Positions 1 through 11,800 of a stretch of DNA of 64,000 nt are shown piece after piece (within the stretch, counting starts at the first letter, position 1; each line of letters opens with the position of its first letter). Source of the stretch: Mauremys mutica (Eukaryota; Chordata; Testudines; Geoemydidae); the NCBI RefSeq assembly GCF_020497125.1, contig NC_059082.1, forward strand, positions 61,024,948 through 61,088,947, written 5' to 3'. The notes beneath the pieces were generated by a model. That model ran no database searches. It was given only the letters and a program-made list of their open reading frames with translations, and had not been told where the DNA came from. Position numbers and translations under genes: made by a program.

Positions 1-589
1 CACAGCGCAGAATTCGTGTTTCTCCTCTGTACGGCTGTGGGGAAGACAAAATGTCCCAGGCCGGCTTGAATTGTCATCAAGAAGCAGCGGGGTAGGGGGA
101 GAGGAGGCAATTTCTTCTTTGCAGCTTGTCTTTACGACTTGTCACCTACTTCTTTGAAATAGCATCTTGCTTCCTTGCCTGAAACATTGAGAAGCCAGCC
201 GGTGGGGAATGCCCATAATACAGCAATTTGCATCCAAGTTGTGAAGTGTAGCTTGTAGCTGCCCTTATAGGTCTTGCCTTTGCTAGGGAATTTTACACCC
301 CCCCCCTCCAGAATAAAAATAAAGAAATCATTCTACTTTCATTTTACTACTGTATTTTGAAATTAAGGAGTTTTTCTGCTAATGTGAAACAAAGTATTTA
401 GTTACCAATGCTGGTCATTTTTATTTGTCTAGTAAGTTTACCTGTGGTAGTAGCTATTCAGACTGAAATAGCCTTTCATGTTCATTAATTAAACAGTAGT
501 TCTTGGTGGGCCCCTGAGCTCCTGGCCTGGGAGACTAGCCGCTGGTCCCTCCCCTGCTGGTCCCCCCTTCCCTGCTGTCCTCCCTCTCC
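1..589. other. Non-coding, no recognised gene
   Basis: AT-leaning sequence with a C-run near 300. No open frame with family similarity and no CpG-rich promoter. The upstream METTL22 non-coding exon, if it is in the window at all, cannot be placed. Confidence 0.5.
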
Positions 590-1246
590 GGCAGCCTCAC
601 CTCACTGCGCCACTAGCACTATGCTCTGGGCGGCAGCGCAGCTGCAGAGCCGTGGCCTGATCTGGTGCTCTGTGCTGCACGGTGGCATGGCTGGCTCCAG
701 CTGGGCTGCACGGCTGCCTTTCCTGGTGCTCTGGGCGGTGTGGCTGTAACGCCGCCAGCCACCAGTGCTCCAGGCAGCGCGGTCGGGGGCAGGGAGCAGG
801 AGGGGTTGGATAGAGGAGTTCGGGGTGGTGGTTGGGGGGGCGTGGATAGGGGTTAGGGCAGTCAGAGGGTGCAGAACAGGGGCTGAATGGGGGCAGGGGT
901 TCTGGGGGGCAGTCAGAGAGGAGGGGGGGTTGGATGGAGTGCCGAGGGGCAGTCGGGACAGGGAGAAGGGGCGGTTGGATGGGGTAGGGGACCTGGGGGG
1001 ACAGTCGAGAAGGAGAGGATGGGGCAGGAATCCCAGGGGGGTTGTCGGGGGTGGGGTTGGATGGGGCAGGAGTCCTGGGGGGGCCATTGGGGTGAGAAGC
1101 AGAGGGGGTCAGATGGGAGCGGGGGTTGGGCCATTCCTGGCTATTTGGGGAGGCACAGCCTCCCCTAACTATTCCTCCATACAATTTCAGAAACCCGATG
1201 TGGCCCTCAGGCCAAACAGTTTGCCCATCCCTGCACTAGAATGTGT
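590..1246 (-). mobile_element. GC-rich hAT-like repeat with G-rich internal tandem array
   Basis: On the minus strand the element begins around 1241 with CAGGGATGGGCAAACTG, which resembles a hAT-type terminal end. A GGCCACATCGGGTT block follows, familiar from reptile interspersed repeats (recall only). The middle, about 780-1130 on the + strand, is a degenerate array of GGGG-containing units. The long open frames here run on both strands and are a compositional artefact. The other end is not clear, and I see no target duplication. Confidence 0.45.
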
Positions 1247-2713
1247 AACTCTTACCTGCAAAGAGAGAGGGAGATTCTTTGAGTCATGGATGGGGGGAGT
1301 TTACTTGCTTGGGAAGACACATAGGAGCCCAAATTTTAGTTGAAATAGCTTATACTCCTTGCTTTATTGGTTACAAAGATCAAGGGCCAAATACAAGATA
1401 CCGGTACTTTTGATCCCTTCTATATTCACCCCAGAGTTTACCACATTCTTCTAGTTTCTTCTTTTCTACTAGGGTCTACACATCAGCTTCCCTAACACCT
1501 CTGATAAAAGACCACATTTAGGAACTTTTTTTTTAATGCATTTTTTCTACTGATTCAGTTATAGTTCTAGGTTAGAACAGACTATTCACAAAATGTATTC
1601 TAAGAAAGGGGCCAAAAGTTTCCATTTTTCGAAAAGAGAAACCAAACAGCTGATGTTTGTGTTTGTCTATCCACAGGATCACAGATAAGGTTCAAAATTA
1701 TCATGTAAGTTATAGAGATTTTCAAATGTTGAAAAGCATTTCCAAAGTGAGGGGTTATTTTCTATTAATTTATGTGTTTTGTCTCTGTAGAGGGAGCATG
1801 GTTTTGCCCTTGACATTAGTGCACCTAAGCATGCATGGATGAATTACTAGAAAGAATGTAACTAATATTTTTTAAAGCTCTTTGCCCTCTAATTCTGAAG
1901 CTGCAGGACAGAAAATCAGATTTGTGAATGCCCATGATCACTGCAGTATGTTGAAATATTGATGTTGCCAAGAGTTGGGGTTTACTTTGCCCTTGTAATG
2001 AAACACGTAGACACTCTGGCCACAGCTTGCAACAATGACTGGTGATTTTGGTTGCCCAAAATGAAATGCATTGAAGTTGCCAGACTTTTTGAAAGCGCTG
2101 AGCGCTCACGTCTTAAAAATCAGACCTTTTAAAGCTGTCTCAACCTGGCCACCAAAAGCCATTAGTCACTTTGAAAACTTTGAGCTGTGTATGTATGTAC
2201 CAAAGTAAAGACCTGTTTGATGTGGTTTCAGAATGTGGTACAATATATTTTTTTTTACACAACAACAAACAAAACTTCCCTTTACAAACAGTTTGGTGCA
2301 CCATTTGTGCCAGTCAGCCTGTAAAATCTTGGGTTTTAACAGGTATTGACAGCACATTGAAGCCTTGCTTTTGTGGAGGACAGAATGAGATGTCAGCAAC
2401 TTTACTGAATGCATCAATGATATCATCTATAGTTTTTTCTTATAAGGAATGATATGGCAATTTTTAAAACTACCAGGCTATAACTCAAAGCTATATTTAT
2501 ATTGATTTGTTTTTACAGTGAACATCCTGCTTTTTTTAAAATATCTTATTGGCGAGTGATGTACTAAGTTTGCATGATTCTGACTTGCCTGGGATCTTCA
2601 CCAGAACTGTCTTGTGAGGTTATTCCAATGAGCAAACATTTTAAATAAAGTGTATTGAGAAGAGAAGCATCTCCTGTTGTGACAGCATTTCACAAAGTGC
2701 TGTCTTGTTTTAG
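1247..2713. other. Upstream intron of METTL22, nothing coding seen
   Basis: Unique-looking AT-rich sequence leading to the first coding exon. Short open frames on both strands have no recognisable domain. Confidence 0.5.
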
Positions 2714-2862
2714 ATGTCCCCAGCATACCATGGTAGATGTGGCAAAGGAAGAGACTATGGATGACATCACATTTAGAAGCGACACTGTACTTTCTGATGT
2801 TCATCTACACACCCCAAGCAAAAGACATCTCATGGAGCGATTGAATACTGTTGGACAGCCAG
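2714..2862 (+). CDS. METTL22: METTL22 first coding exon (ATG at 2730)
   Basis: The 3' splice site ends in TTGTTTTAG at 2713, so 16 bases of 5' UTR precede the ATG and at least one non-coding exon must lie upstream. The exon encodes residues 1-44, ending in VGQP, and closes with phase 1 at a GTAATT donor. The sequence context ACCATGG is a strong initiation site. Confidence 0.9.
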
Positions 2863-5800
2863 GTAATTTACAGTCAGAGGGTGCTTAGAGTTTCACCACT
2901 GGTAAAATGGGGATAATGATATCCACCTCCTTTGTAAAGTGCTTTGTGATCTACAGATGAAAAATAAATACCTAGCTCTTTTATATTGCACTTATTTATC
3001 TTATCTTAAATTTACCTACTTATTTGTAACAATGAAACCTGGTTTCAAGGATTAAATTAAATTCTTAATTGGTCCATTAAAAATTTGCCTCCAAACAGAA
3101 ATGTCAGCATTAATTGTATTTAGTTATAAAATATTTTAGTTGTTAATGTTTACAGAGTAACATATTTCACTGTAATCATAGTGCCAAGTTTTCCAGCTAC
3201 AGAGAGCTGTCTCATAATCTCCTGGTTTAGCTCTCATGTAAACTAAGTGATTTATCAAAAAAAATCCTGTTATGTTTATTTTTGTATGTTATACTGAAAT
3301 ACATTTTGAAAATGCAAGTTTCATATTGATTCTGTCTTTAATCTTTTATTGTTTGTCTTTGACATCCTTTTTTCTGTTTTTGTTTTAGTATTTCTGTCAC
3401 AATTCCAGCTTCTTTTGAACAAAAATAATTGGGAGTCTGAGAGAGAAAATGAAAAAGAACTTACAACAGAAAATACGGGACACCAAACCAGAGGTGGGAA
3501 GGAATTGTGTGACAAAGGTAGTAATGATCTAGATTTTCTCAACAAAAATGGAAGAGAAGCAAACAATTTTAAAGGGATAGAAGCTCTGCTGGATGATGAT
3601 GGGGATTTGGAAGTGGTCAGAAGACCTCGATATGTGTCTGATCCAGAAGTGGAGGATCTTTCGAGAGACAAAGTATATCCCATAATTCTGATGAAAGGAG
3701 GAGAAGGTATTTTTGAAGATGCAAAGCAAGAAAGTACCTACAATAATATTATTAAAATAGGTAAGCAAAGCCGTAGGCTGATACACAGACATTAATCACA
3801 TACTTTTGTTCATACAAAAGAAAACATGGGCTATGTAATACACCAGTAGCAAGAGTGCTACTGTAGCACAATGGTTTTCGTGCTAATCTGTAGATCAAGA
3901 AGAGACTCTCATGCTTAACATATCCCCTTTCACCAAATATTGTGAAACTACATGTACTTTGAATACTTAGGCACATTTCATAAATTTGTTCAGTACTAAT
4001 TGATTCAGCAGTTTGGTGATTCAGAATGTGCCAAGAAAAGTGCTTATTCCTATCATCTCCTTTCCTTATGCAGACCATCTGTGTAACAAGGGGGACATTT
4101 AAAAATACATTTATTTTTTTTTTACTAAAAAGAAAAATCAAACAAAACAACCAAAAAAACCTGCTCCAACATATTATTGTTTATGCTTTAAAACTCACGC
4201 TATAGGTTTGCAAAATCACCCCTTCTCTCTTAGTGCTGGGATGCTGGTGAGCCCTGCATTAAGGCATTCTATTTAGGTTTGGTGTCTGTGGCTGTTAACT
4301 GGAGGCCTTGACACTGAGCATTTAGTTTTTTCAAATCGATTGAGTTATTTTATGCCAAATGAACAAGTGCTCCCAACTTGATTTGCTCTTGCTTTGATAT
4401 TTAGTTGAGTAGTAACACTTTGTTACCTAAATATGAAATTTTCTTTTTGACACCTGGTTGATGGGGAATTTAATTTTCATGTAACTCAGGAAGTTCCTGA
4501 CATTCTGCACCAATCAAGGCTCTGAAATATAGCTATTACTGGCCTTTAGTGGCTGCAAAGCATAAACTCAAGCTTGTAGTTGTCATTCTTTAGGTTTGGA
4601 ATCCTTTCATTTGCTTGAAAAACAAACACTTCTCTTTTTAAGGCTGGTTTAAGATGTGTAGTTTTTATGGCTAATATGGTTCAAATAGGTTCTCTTCTTT
4701 TTAAATTTATAATAAATCCTAAAGTACAGGGGGACATATTGTAAACATGTTGCTGTATATGGCAGTTTGTATTGTCAATTCACAATTGCTGGTATTTATC
4801 AGTAGTGCAAGAATAATGTGATCTATTTATATTTGCCTCTTTCATGTTTTAGCTACTAAAGCAAAATGTTCAGGTGTGTAATTCTTTACATAGTATGATT
4901 ATTCGTTCAGGACGAAGAGCTCTGTGTAAGTTGGAAAGCTTGTCTCTCTCACCAACTGAAGTTGGTCCAATAAAAGATGTTACCTCACCTTCCTTGTCTC
5001 TCTAATATCCTGGGATCGATATGGCTACAATAACAGTGCTTCTGTTACTCTATTTAAAACTCCTTAGTTAGGAAGGGGATTGATTATACAGGGAATCAGA
5101 ATTGGTCCGATGGTTTCCAGGGATCCAAAATTCAAGAAACCTTTTTCAGCTGAACTATACCAGATTAAGATGTTACTGAACAAAAGCTGTTAACATTTGG
5201 CTCTTGAGTGGCATATATGTGATGTTAGTCCAGTTGTTGGAGGGTAGTTGTCCACCTCTCAAACGACCATTATAGCTGGCACTACCTTAGCATACTTTTT
5301 GATAGTCTCAGAGTTCACAACAAAATATCTCTCATCCCTAGAGTTTTGTCTTTTTCAAGTCAGGATTGAGGCAGGTTGATAAATTACAAAAGAAGCTTAT
5401 GCTACCGCTGCCTGTAGTCCACCTGTTATATGATTAAATGGAAGATCTGTGATAAATGTTCCAACATAGAAACAGCCACTTATAAATACCTATTCATTGT
5501 TATGTTACTGCAAACAGTTCCTTGCTTATGTTCAGAGACTGCATGTATAGTGTTACACACACTACTTTTTACTGTGTTTTATGTGCAAGTCTAAACATAC
5601 AATTTTTAAAAATTTCCTTATTCATGTAACTTAAAGAATATGATCCCAGATGGTAAAGATAGTGTCCTTTGACATTAAGTTTAACCACATTTTTTTAAAC
5701 AGGTAACATAAATAAGAGTCATAGCTAAAGGTTTTTTTTAAGTACTTTCTTCATTTTTTTGCTTTCATTTTACCAGAGCATACAATGGCAACACCGTTGG

Positions 5801-8800
5801 AAGATGTTGGTAAACAAGTACGTATCTTCTTCATAGTATCCTGCACTTCGTGAACTGTGCATCAGAGCCTTAACTTTCTGTGCCTTCTGCTCTCTCCTAA
5901 AGGTCTGGCGAGGAGCCTTTCTTCTTGCAGATTATATTTTGTTCAAACGGGATATGTTCAGATGTTGCACAGTACTAGAGCTTGGAGGAGGCACTGGAAT
6001 TACAAGCATTGTCATGGCAATGGTTGCTAAGACTGTGTACTGCACAGGTACTTTGATGCAATTATTTTTAATTAAACACTAGCATGAAAAAAAGTCTAAT
6101 TGTGTAAAAGCACAGGAAATTGGAATGAAGCATCTCTTATTTCTGCTGGTTTTTTTCTGTTTTAGTCCTTTTTCTTTTTTTATGATTATACACATTGATA
6201 CCAAGTAACAGGTTCTCAATTTATTGATAATACCGTGTACGAAATTTCTCAGTAGATGACACAAAAAAGAAGTGGTGCCTTCTTATAAGTGTGAAATGGA
6301 ATCAGGATCCTCATTTTAGGGAATGTTACATTTTTACATTGAATTTAAATAAAACATGCCTGGGTAGCAGCTACATTTCTCATAAGGAAGCTGTACAACA
6401 AAAAGCTTGTCTCTAATGTACAGCATTTTGGAAAGTTAGCTTCTGTATATTTTGTTAAGAAACTTAGAAATTTTAACTTTATTTGAGCAGCTTGCATGGT
6501 GTCTCAAACTTGATTGATACCAGCAAATGAAAAACCAGTTCTATGGCTATTTTTGTATTCATTTGCGGATCTTATTTTATTGATATACCATTGAAATTTC
6601 AGCTGCACATTGGAGATAACCTTGTCACTCAATTATGTATTAGCTTAGCTTTTGCTAAAACTGCAGTTTTAAAACAGACAAAAAGTCTGAAAAATATAAT
6701 ACTAAGAACAACTAACATTGTGAATCCTGCCTAAATTTGTTTTCCAGAATAAATGAATCTGCCTTTGGTTGTAACTCTCTAGAAAACTGTTGTTTTTACA
6801 AAAATGATTGCTCTTATGGATAGAGAGAGCCTTTCAACTCTAGGTCTCCTGTTCAAATACATCCTAGGTATTTAACTGCTAGTTGTCTGTGTGAAAATGT
6901 TTGGCAGTCTAAGTTCAGCTCTTCATGAAGAAGTGTCCAGATCATACAATATGCTCATCACTGCTGGCCTTAATATTGGGCGTTGTTATTGGCAGTGTCA
7001 GCATAGAGCACAAGAATTATGTATAGGCCCTGGAGATTGAGCTATCCTCTGACTCCTTCTTGGGATGAATCACGTAGGTTAGGGTTTCAGCACATTCTGA
7101 ATATAATATTGTTTTCAGTACAATTATCCATTATTTCCAGATGTTGGTGAAGATCTTCTGGCTATGTGTGAGCAAAATGTAACATTAAACAAACATCTTA
7201 CTGAGCCAGCAGGTAAGAACCATTTGTTGTTTCTCAATTGCAAGTTTGTGCCTTTGTCGGTAGAACTGTTCATAGAATATACAGTAGTGGCCACATAGGT
7301 TGATGTCACTATATAAATGTTTACAAATAATGAAACTTTTATCTTAATTGAAAATATAGCTCATAGAAACAAAGATATGAAAACTCTATATAGGGTCCAC
7401 ATTGGGGCTGCTGCTCTTCTGAGCACAGCTCAGGACTCTCAGAGCACTGCTCTCTTCCAATCAGATACAGGTAACCATGGTTACTTCACAAAGCTATTGT
7501 GTAATACGGAATCCTTCAAGAGTCACCTAGAATAATTGGGAGTCATGGAAGTCTTTGGGCCAAAGTCAGCAGTGGTGTAAATTGAGTGTCAATGGTGAAG
7601 TGGTGTAATTGTTTCACATTGGAATGTATAAAACAGGTGTCAAAGGGATGGGAGCTATCTTGCAGGTAAAACAGCTAACAGGAGAGCATAAGGTAAAACA
7701 GGCTCCCTCTTCTGCACGTCTCCCATCATTTTCTCCTGCATGTGCAGCTATCTGATTTGGCTGAATGCCAAATCAGTTCATGTCAATTTTTCTTACAATT
7801 TTTCCACTTACCGCACCACTTCACTGCTGATTTTTGGCCTTTGATTTCCACTAAGTTGCCATCTGAAGGGTGGATGCAATTAATTTGCTCATCAGTTGTG
7901 GGTTTTTTCTGTGTGTACAGGAGGTGAAGTTAAGGTAAAAGAGCTGGACTGGCTGAAAGATGAGTTCTGTACAGGTAAGTAGTTGTGATGCGTTTTATTC
8001 AAACTGTTTTCCATGATAGTTTTGAAATAAGTAAACATACTAAACTGCAACTAACAACTCTTCAGTTACATCAGGTTCTAGTAAAAATCATTTTTTAATA
8101 AGTTAGAATGGCCCCTTCTGAAATTAGTGATCGTTTCCAAGAGCAGGAGTATTGAGTTACTAACGTCTGCATTAAACCAGTAAGTGTTACAGTGGCTAAT
8201 TGCACCTCTTCTCCCTCCGTGGTCTCCTCAAGGGTGCCCCTTTAGGTCTCAGGCCTCCAGCCATCAATTCTCTATGAGCAGGGACTCGTATCCGTCTCCC
8301 TCCAGACTGGGGACTCACGCTTGCGGTCTTATTGCAATGTACTGTGTTTATCCCAGCAATTCTGACCTTAGTCTTATTCCTGCCTTTCGGCTATCTCCCA
8401 AGGGCTTATGAGAGTGACCACCCAGCTTTAAGAGTACAGTAAATTTGTTTAGGACAAAATCATTACATGAAAAGACATACAAACCAGTATATTCTACACC
8501 CTTGCTAAGCTTACCATGTGGAGACACTGGTAGGTTTCCAGTCCTTCAAACTCTTCCAACAGTGTTTTGACCTCCTGGTTACAGTCTCATACCAGTTCAA
8601 GGATCAAATGAGGGGCACTGAGTCAGTTCAGGCTGCCCCTTGTTACCAAAAGCCCATTCTTTGCCTACTGTGCTGCTTGAACCTGGTCAGAACCAGTATG
8701 TGCAATACCTTGTGGGAGGTGGTACTTCTCTGGAGTTGCTTATCTCTCCCAGAATCAGCAGAACATATCCCTCATAGATTGTAGTTCCTTGGGGAAGCTC

Positions 8801-11800
8801 TGTATCTCTTCTGCATGGAGCCAGAATGCAATCCCTAGCTCCCAAAGATCTATGCCGTACTTAAGAGAGACACCTCTACCTCAATATAATGCGACCCGAT
8901 ATAACACGAATTTGGATATAACGTGGTAAAGCAGTGCTCCGGGGGTGGGGATGGGGGGGGGGCTGTGCACTCCGGTGGATCAAAGCAAGTTCAAAATAGC
9001 ACGGTTTCACCTATAACATGGTAAGACTTTTTGGCTCCCAAGGACAGCATTATATCAAGGTAGAGGTGTACCAAAGTCTATGAATATTCCAGGGGACTAT
9101 AGTGTCTGGCATTCCTCACTATAGTAGTCTTTTGAAGTTTTCATGCTTCCAAGATCTTGACCTGTTACATTTTGATCTTATCTTAATGTTGTGGTGAAGT
9201 GTGTGTATAAGCATACATTATGCACATCATACACATACACTAATGTCCAATCTGTTGACCTGTCTGGCTGCAAAACCCATCTATTCTTCCAAACCTTTGG
9301 GAAGGAGGGTGGGGTGGGGTGGTTAGAACAATTAAAAGTAGCTCTGTGATAGGATGCATGCAGTTTTGTGAGAGGTTTATTTGTGGGGGGGGGGGAGAGG
9401 GGGGAAGGGTTGTTTTTTTGAGGTGAACTTGCTATACTTTAAATATTTGGTGAGGGCACACTCAACTGGGGATCAGGACCTTTTTGTTCTGAATAAATGA
9501 AAATCAATACAGCTAAATTGGGGGCAATGAATACCAGTATCAATAAAAGGGACCTCTATTTTTCTTGGGTTAAAATTGTAGGTTCTTTACAGTGAAGTTG
9601 TCACTAAATTGTACAAGCAGCTGTATGCAACGGACTATTACACTTTCTTTGGACCCTGTCTCAATGTAATCATTCAAGAAGCAGGAATTGGATTTAATGC
9701 CTTCAGAAATGCTTCTCTTTTATGATTAAAAAACCCCATTTGTGCAGATGGAGTTTTGAGAGAAGAAAAAATTACTATTCTGTTTTTGGACTTTACAGGC
9801 TGACTCCTAACTTTATTGAATATGTAGTAGCAATGTTGCCTCTTGGGGCAGGTCTACACTAAGGGCGGGGGTCGAACTAGGGTACGCAAGTTCAGCTACG
9901 TGAATAGCATAGCTTGACTCGAAGTACCCTAGTTCGAACTACTTACCCATCCAGACGCCACGGGATCGAAGTCCGCGGCTCCAAGGTCGACTCCGCCACC
10001 GCCTTTTGCAGTGGTGGAGTACCGGAGTCGACCGCGGCGCTTCCGGAGTTCGAACTATCGCGTCTAGATCAGACGCGATAGTTCGAACTCAGAGAAGTCG
10101 AACTCACCGCGTCGACCCGGATGGTAAGTGTAGACTAGCCCTTGAATAGAGTGGATTTTTAAATGTCCAAAGACACTATCAGTATTCAAATTCCTAAAAT
10201 GCATAGCTGAAATTACGTAGGAGTTTTGATCAAAATTCACATTTTTTTCTTAATGTTTTGTTTTCTTTGTTGTGATAGTTCTTTTTATCGCTTGAGATTC
10301 AAGTACTCAGATCTGGCTGTATGATGGTAGGGGATACAGCAGGACTTTATTACCATATAAGCAAAACTTTGCACCCCAGGCAACCGATTCTGAGGAGAAT
10401 CAGTCCTAATAGAGAAAGGAAAGCAGAGCACTTCATTAGAGTGGGATTTGGAGCTCCTGAAACTCCTATCCCCTTCATGTAAACAAACTCATCAGTACCC
10501 AACCCCAAGGAGCCTTCTGTGAATTCTCATCCACTCCTTTCTCCCCATTGTGGCTGTGGCTTTTACTGCTGCCCTAGTAACACCACATCCCTCAAACTGT
10601 TGTGGGAGATAGATTATTGTGGGGCGGTGGAAGTGGAATCTTCATTCAATAGACAACATGCCTTTTGCATTGACCATACCAGAACTACTAACTGTAGTAT
10701 GTAACCTACCACTTAAATCAGATTCTGTACCAGATGACTGGAGAATAGCTAATATGATGCCAATTATTTTAAAAGGCTCCAGAGATGATCCTGTCAATTG
10801 CAGGCCAGTAAGCCTAACTTCAGAACCAGGCAAATTGATTAAACCTATAGTAACAACCAGAATTATCAGACACATAAATAAACATGATTTGTTGGGGAAG
10901 AGTCAACATGGCTTTTTTTAAGAGAAATAGTGCCTCACCAATATATTAGAATTCTTAGAGGGGGGTCAACAAGCATGTGGACAAGGGGGATCCAATTGAT
11001 ATAGTGTACTTGGACTTTCAGAAAGCCTTTGACAGGGTGCCTTATCAAAGGCTCTTAAGCAAAGGGGGAAGGTATTCCCATGGGTTAGTATCTGGTTAAA
11101 CAATTGGAAACAAAGGGTAGGAATAAATGGTCAGTTTTCGGAATGGAGATAGATAAATAATAGTGTCCCACAGAGGTCTGTACTGGGACTAGTGCTGTTC
11201 AATATATTCATAAATGATCTGGAAAAAAGGGGTGAACAGTGACGTGGCAAAGTTTGCAGATAATTCAAAACTACTCAAGATAGTTAAGTCCAAAGCAGAC
11301 TTTGAAGAATTACAAAATCTCAAAAACCTGAGTGACTGTGCAGCAAAATGCAGATGGCATTCAGTGTTGATAAATAAAAAGTAATACATATTGGAAAACA
11401 ATCCCAACTATACATACAAAATGATGGGTTCTAAATTAGTTATTACCACTCAAGAAAGAAATCTGAGTCAATGTGCAGCGGCAATCAAAAAAGCTAACAA
11501 GATTAGGAACTATTAGGAAAGGGATAGACAATAAGACAGTAAATATCATAATCCCTCTATCTAAATCCATGGTATGCCCACACCTTGAGTACTGTGTGCA
11601 GTGCTGGTTGCCCAATTCAAAAGAGAGATAATAAAAATGGAAAACGTACAGAGAAGGGCAACAAAAATGAGAAGCGATGAGGAGAGATTAAAAAGACTGA
11701 GACTTTTCATCTTGGAAAAGAGATGACTCGGGAGTGGGGGGGGATATGATAGAAGTCTATAAAATCATGAATTATGTGAAGAAAGTGAATAGGGAAGTGT

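Noticed and set aside
597..1343. Long overlapping open frames on both strands
   Set aside because: They lie in a G-rich tandem array of a mobile element. Open frames on both strands are expected from composition, and no domain is visible.
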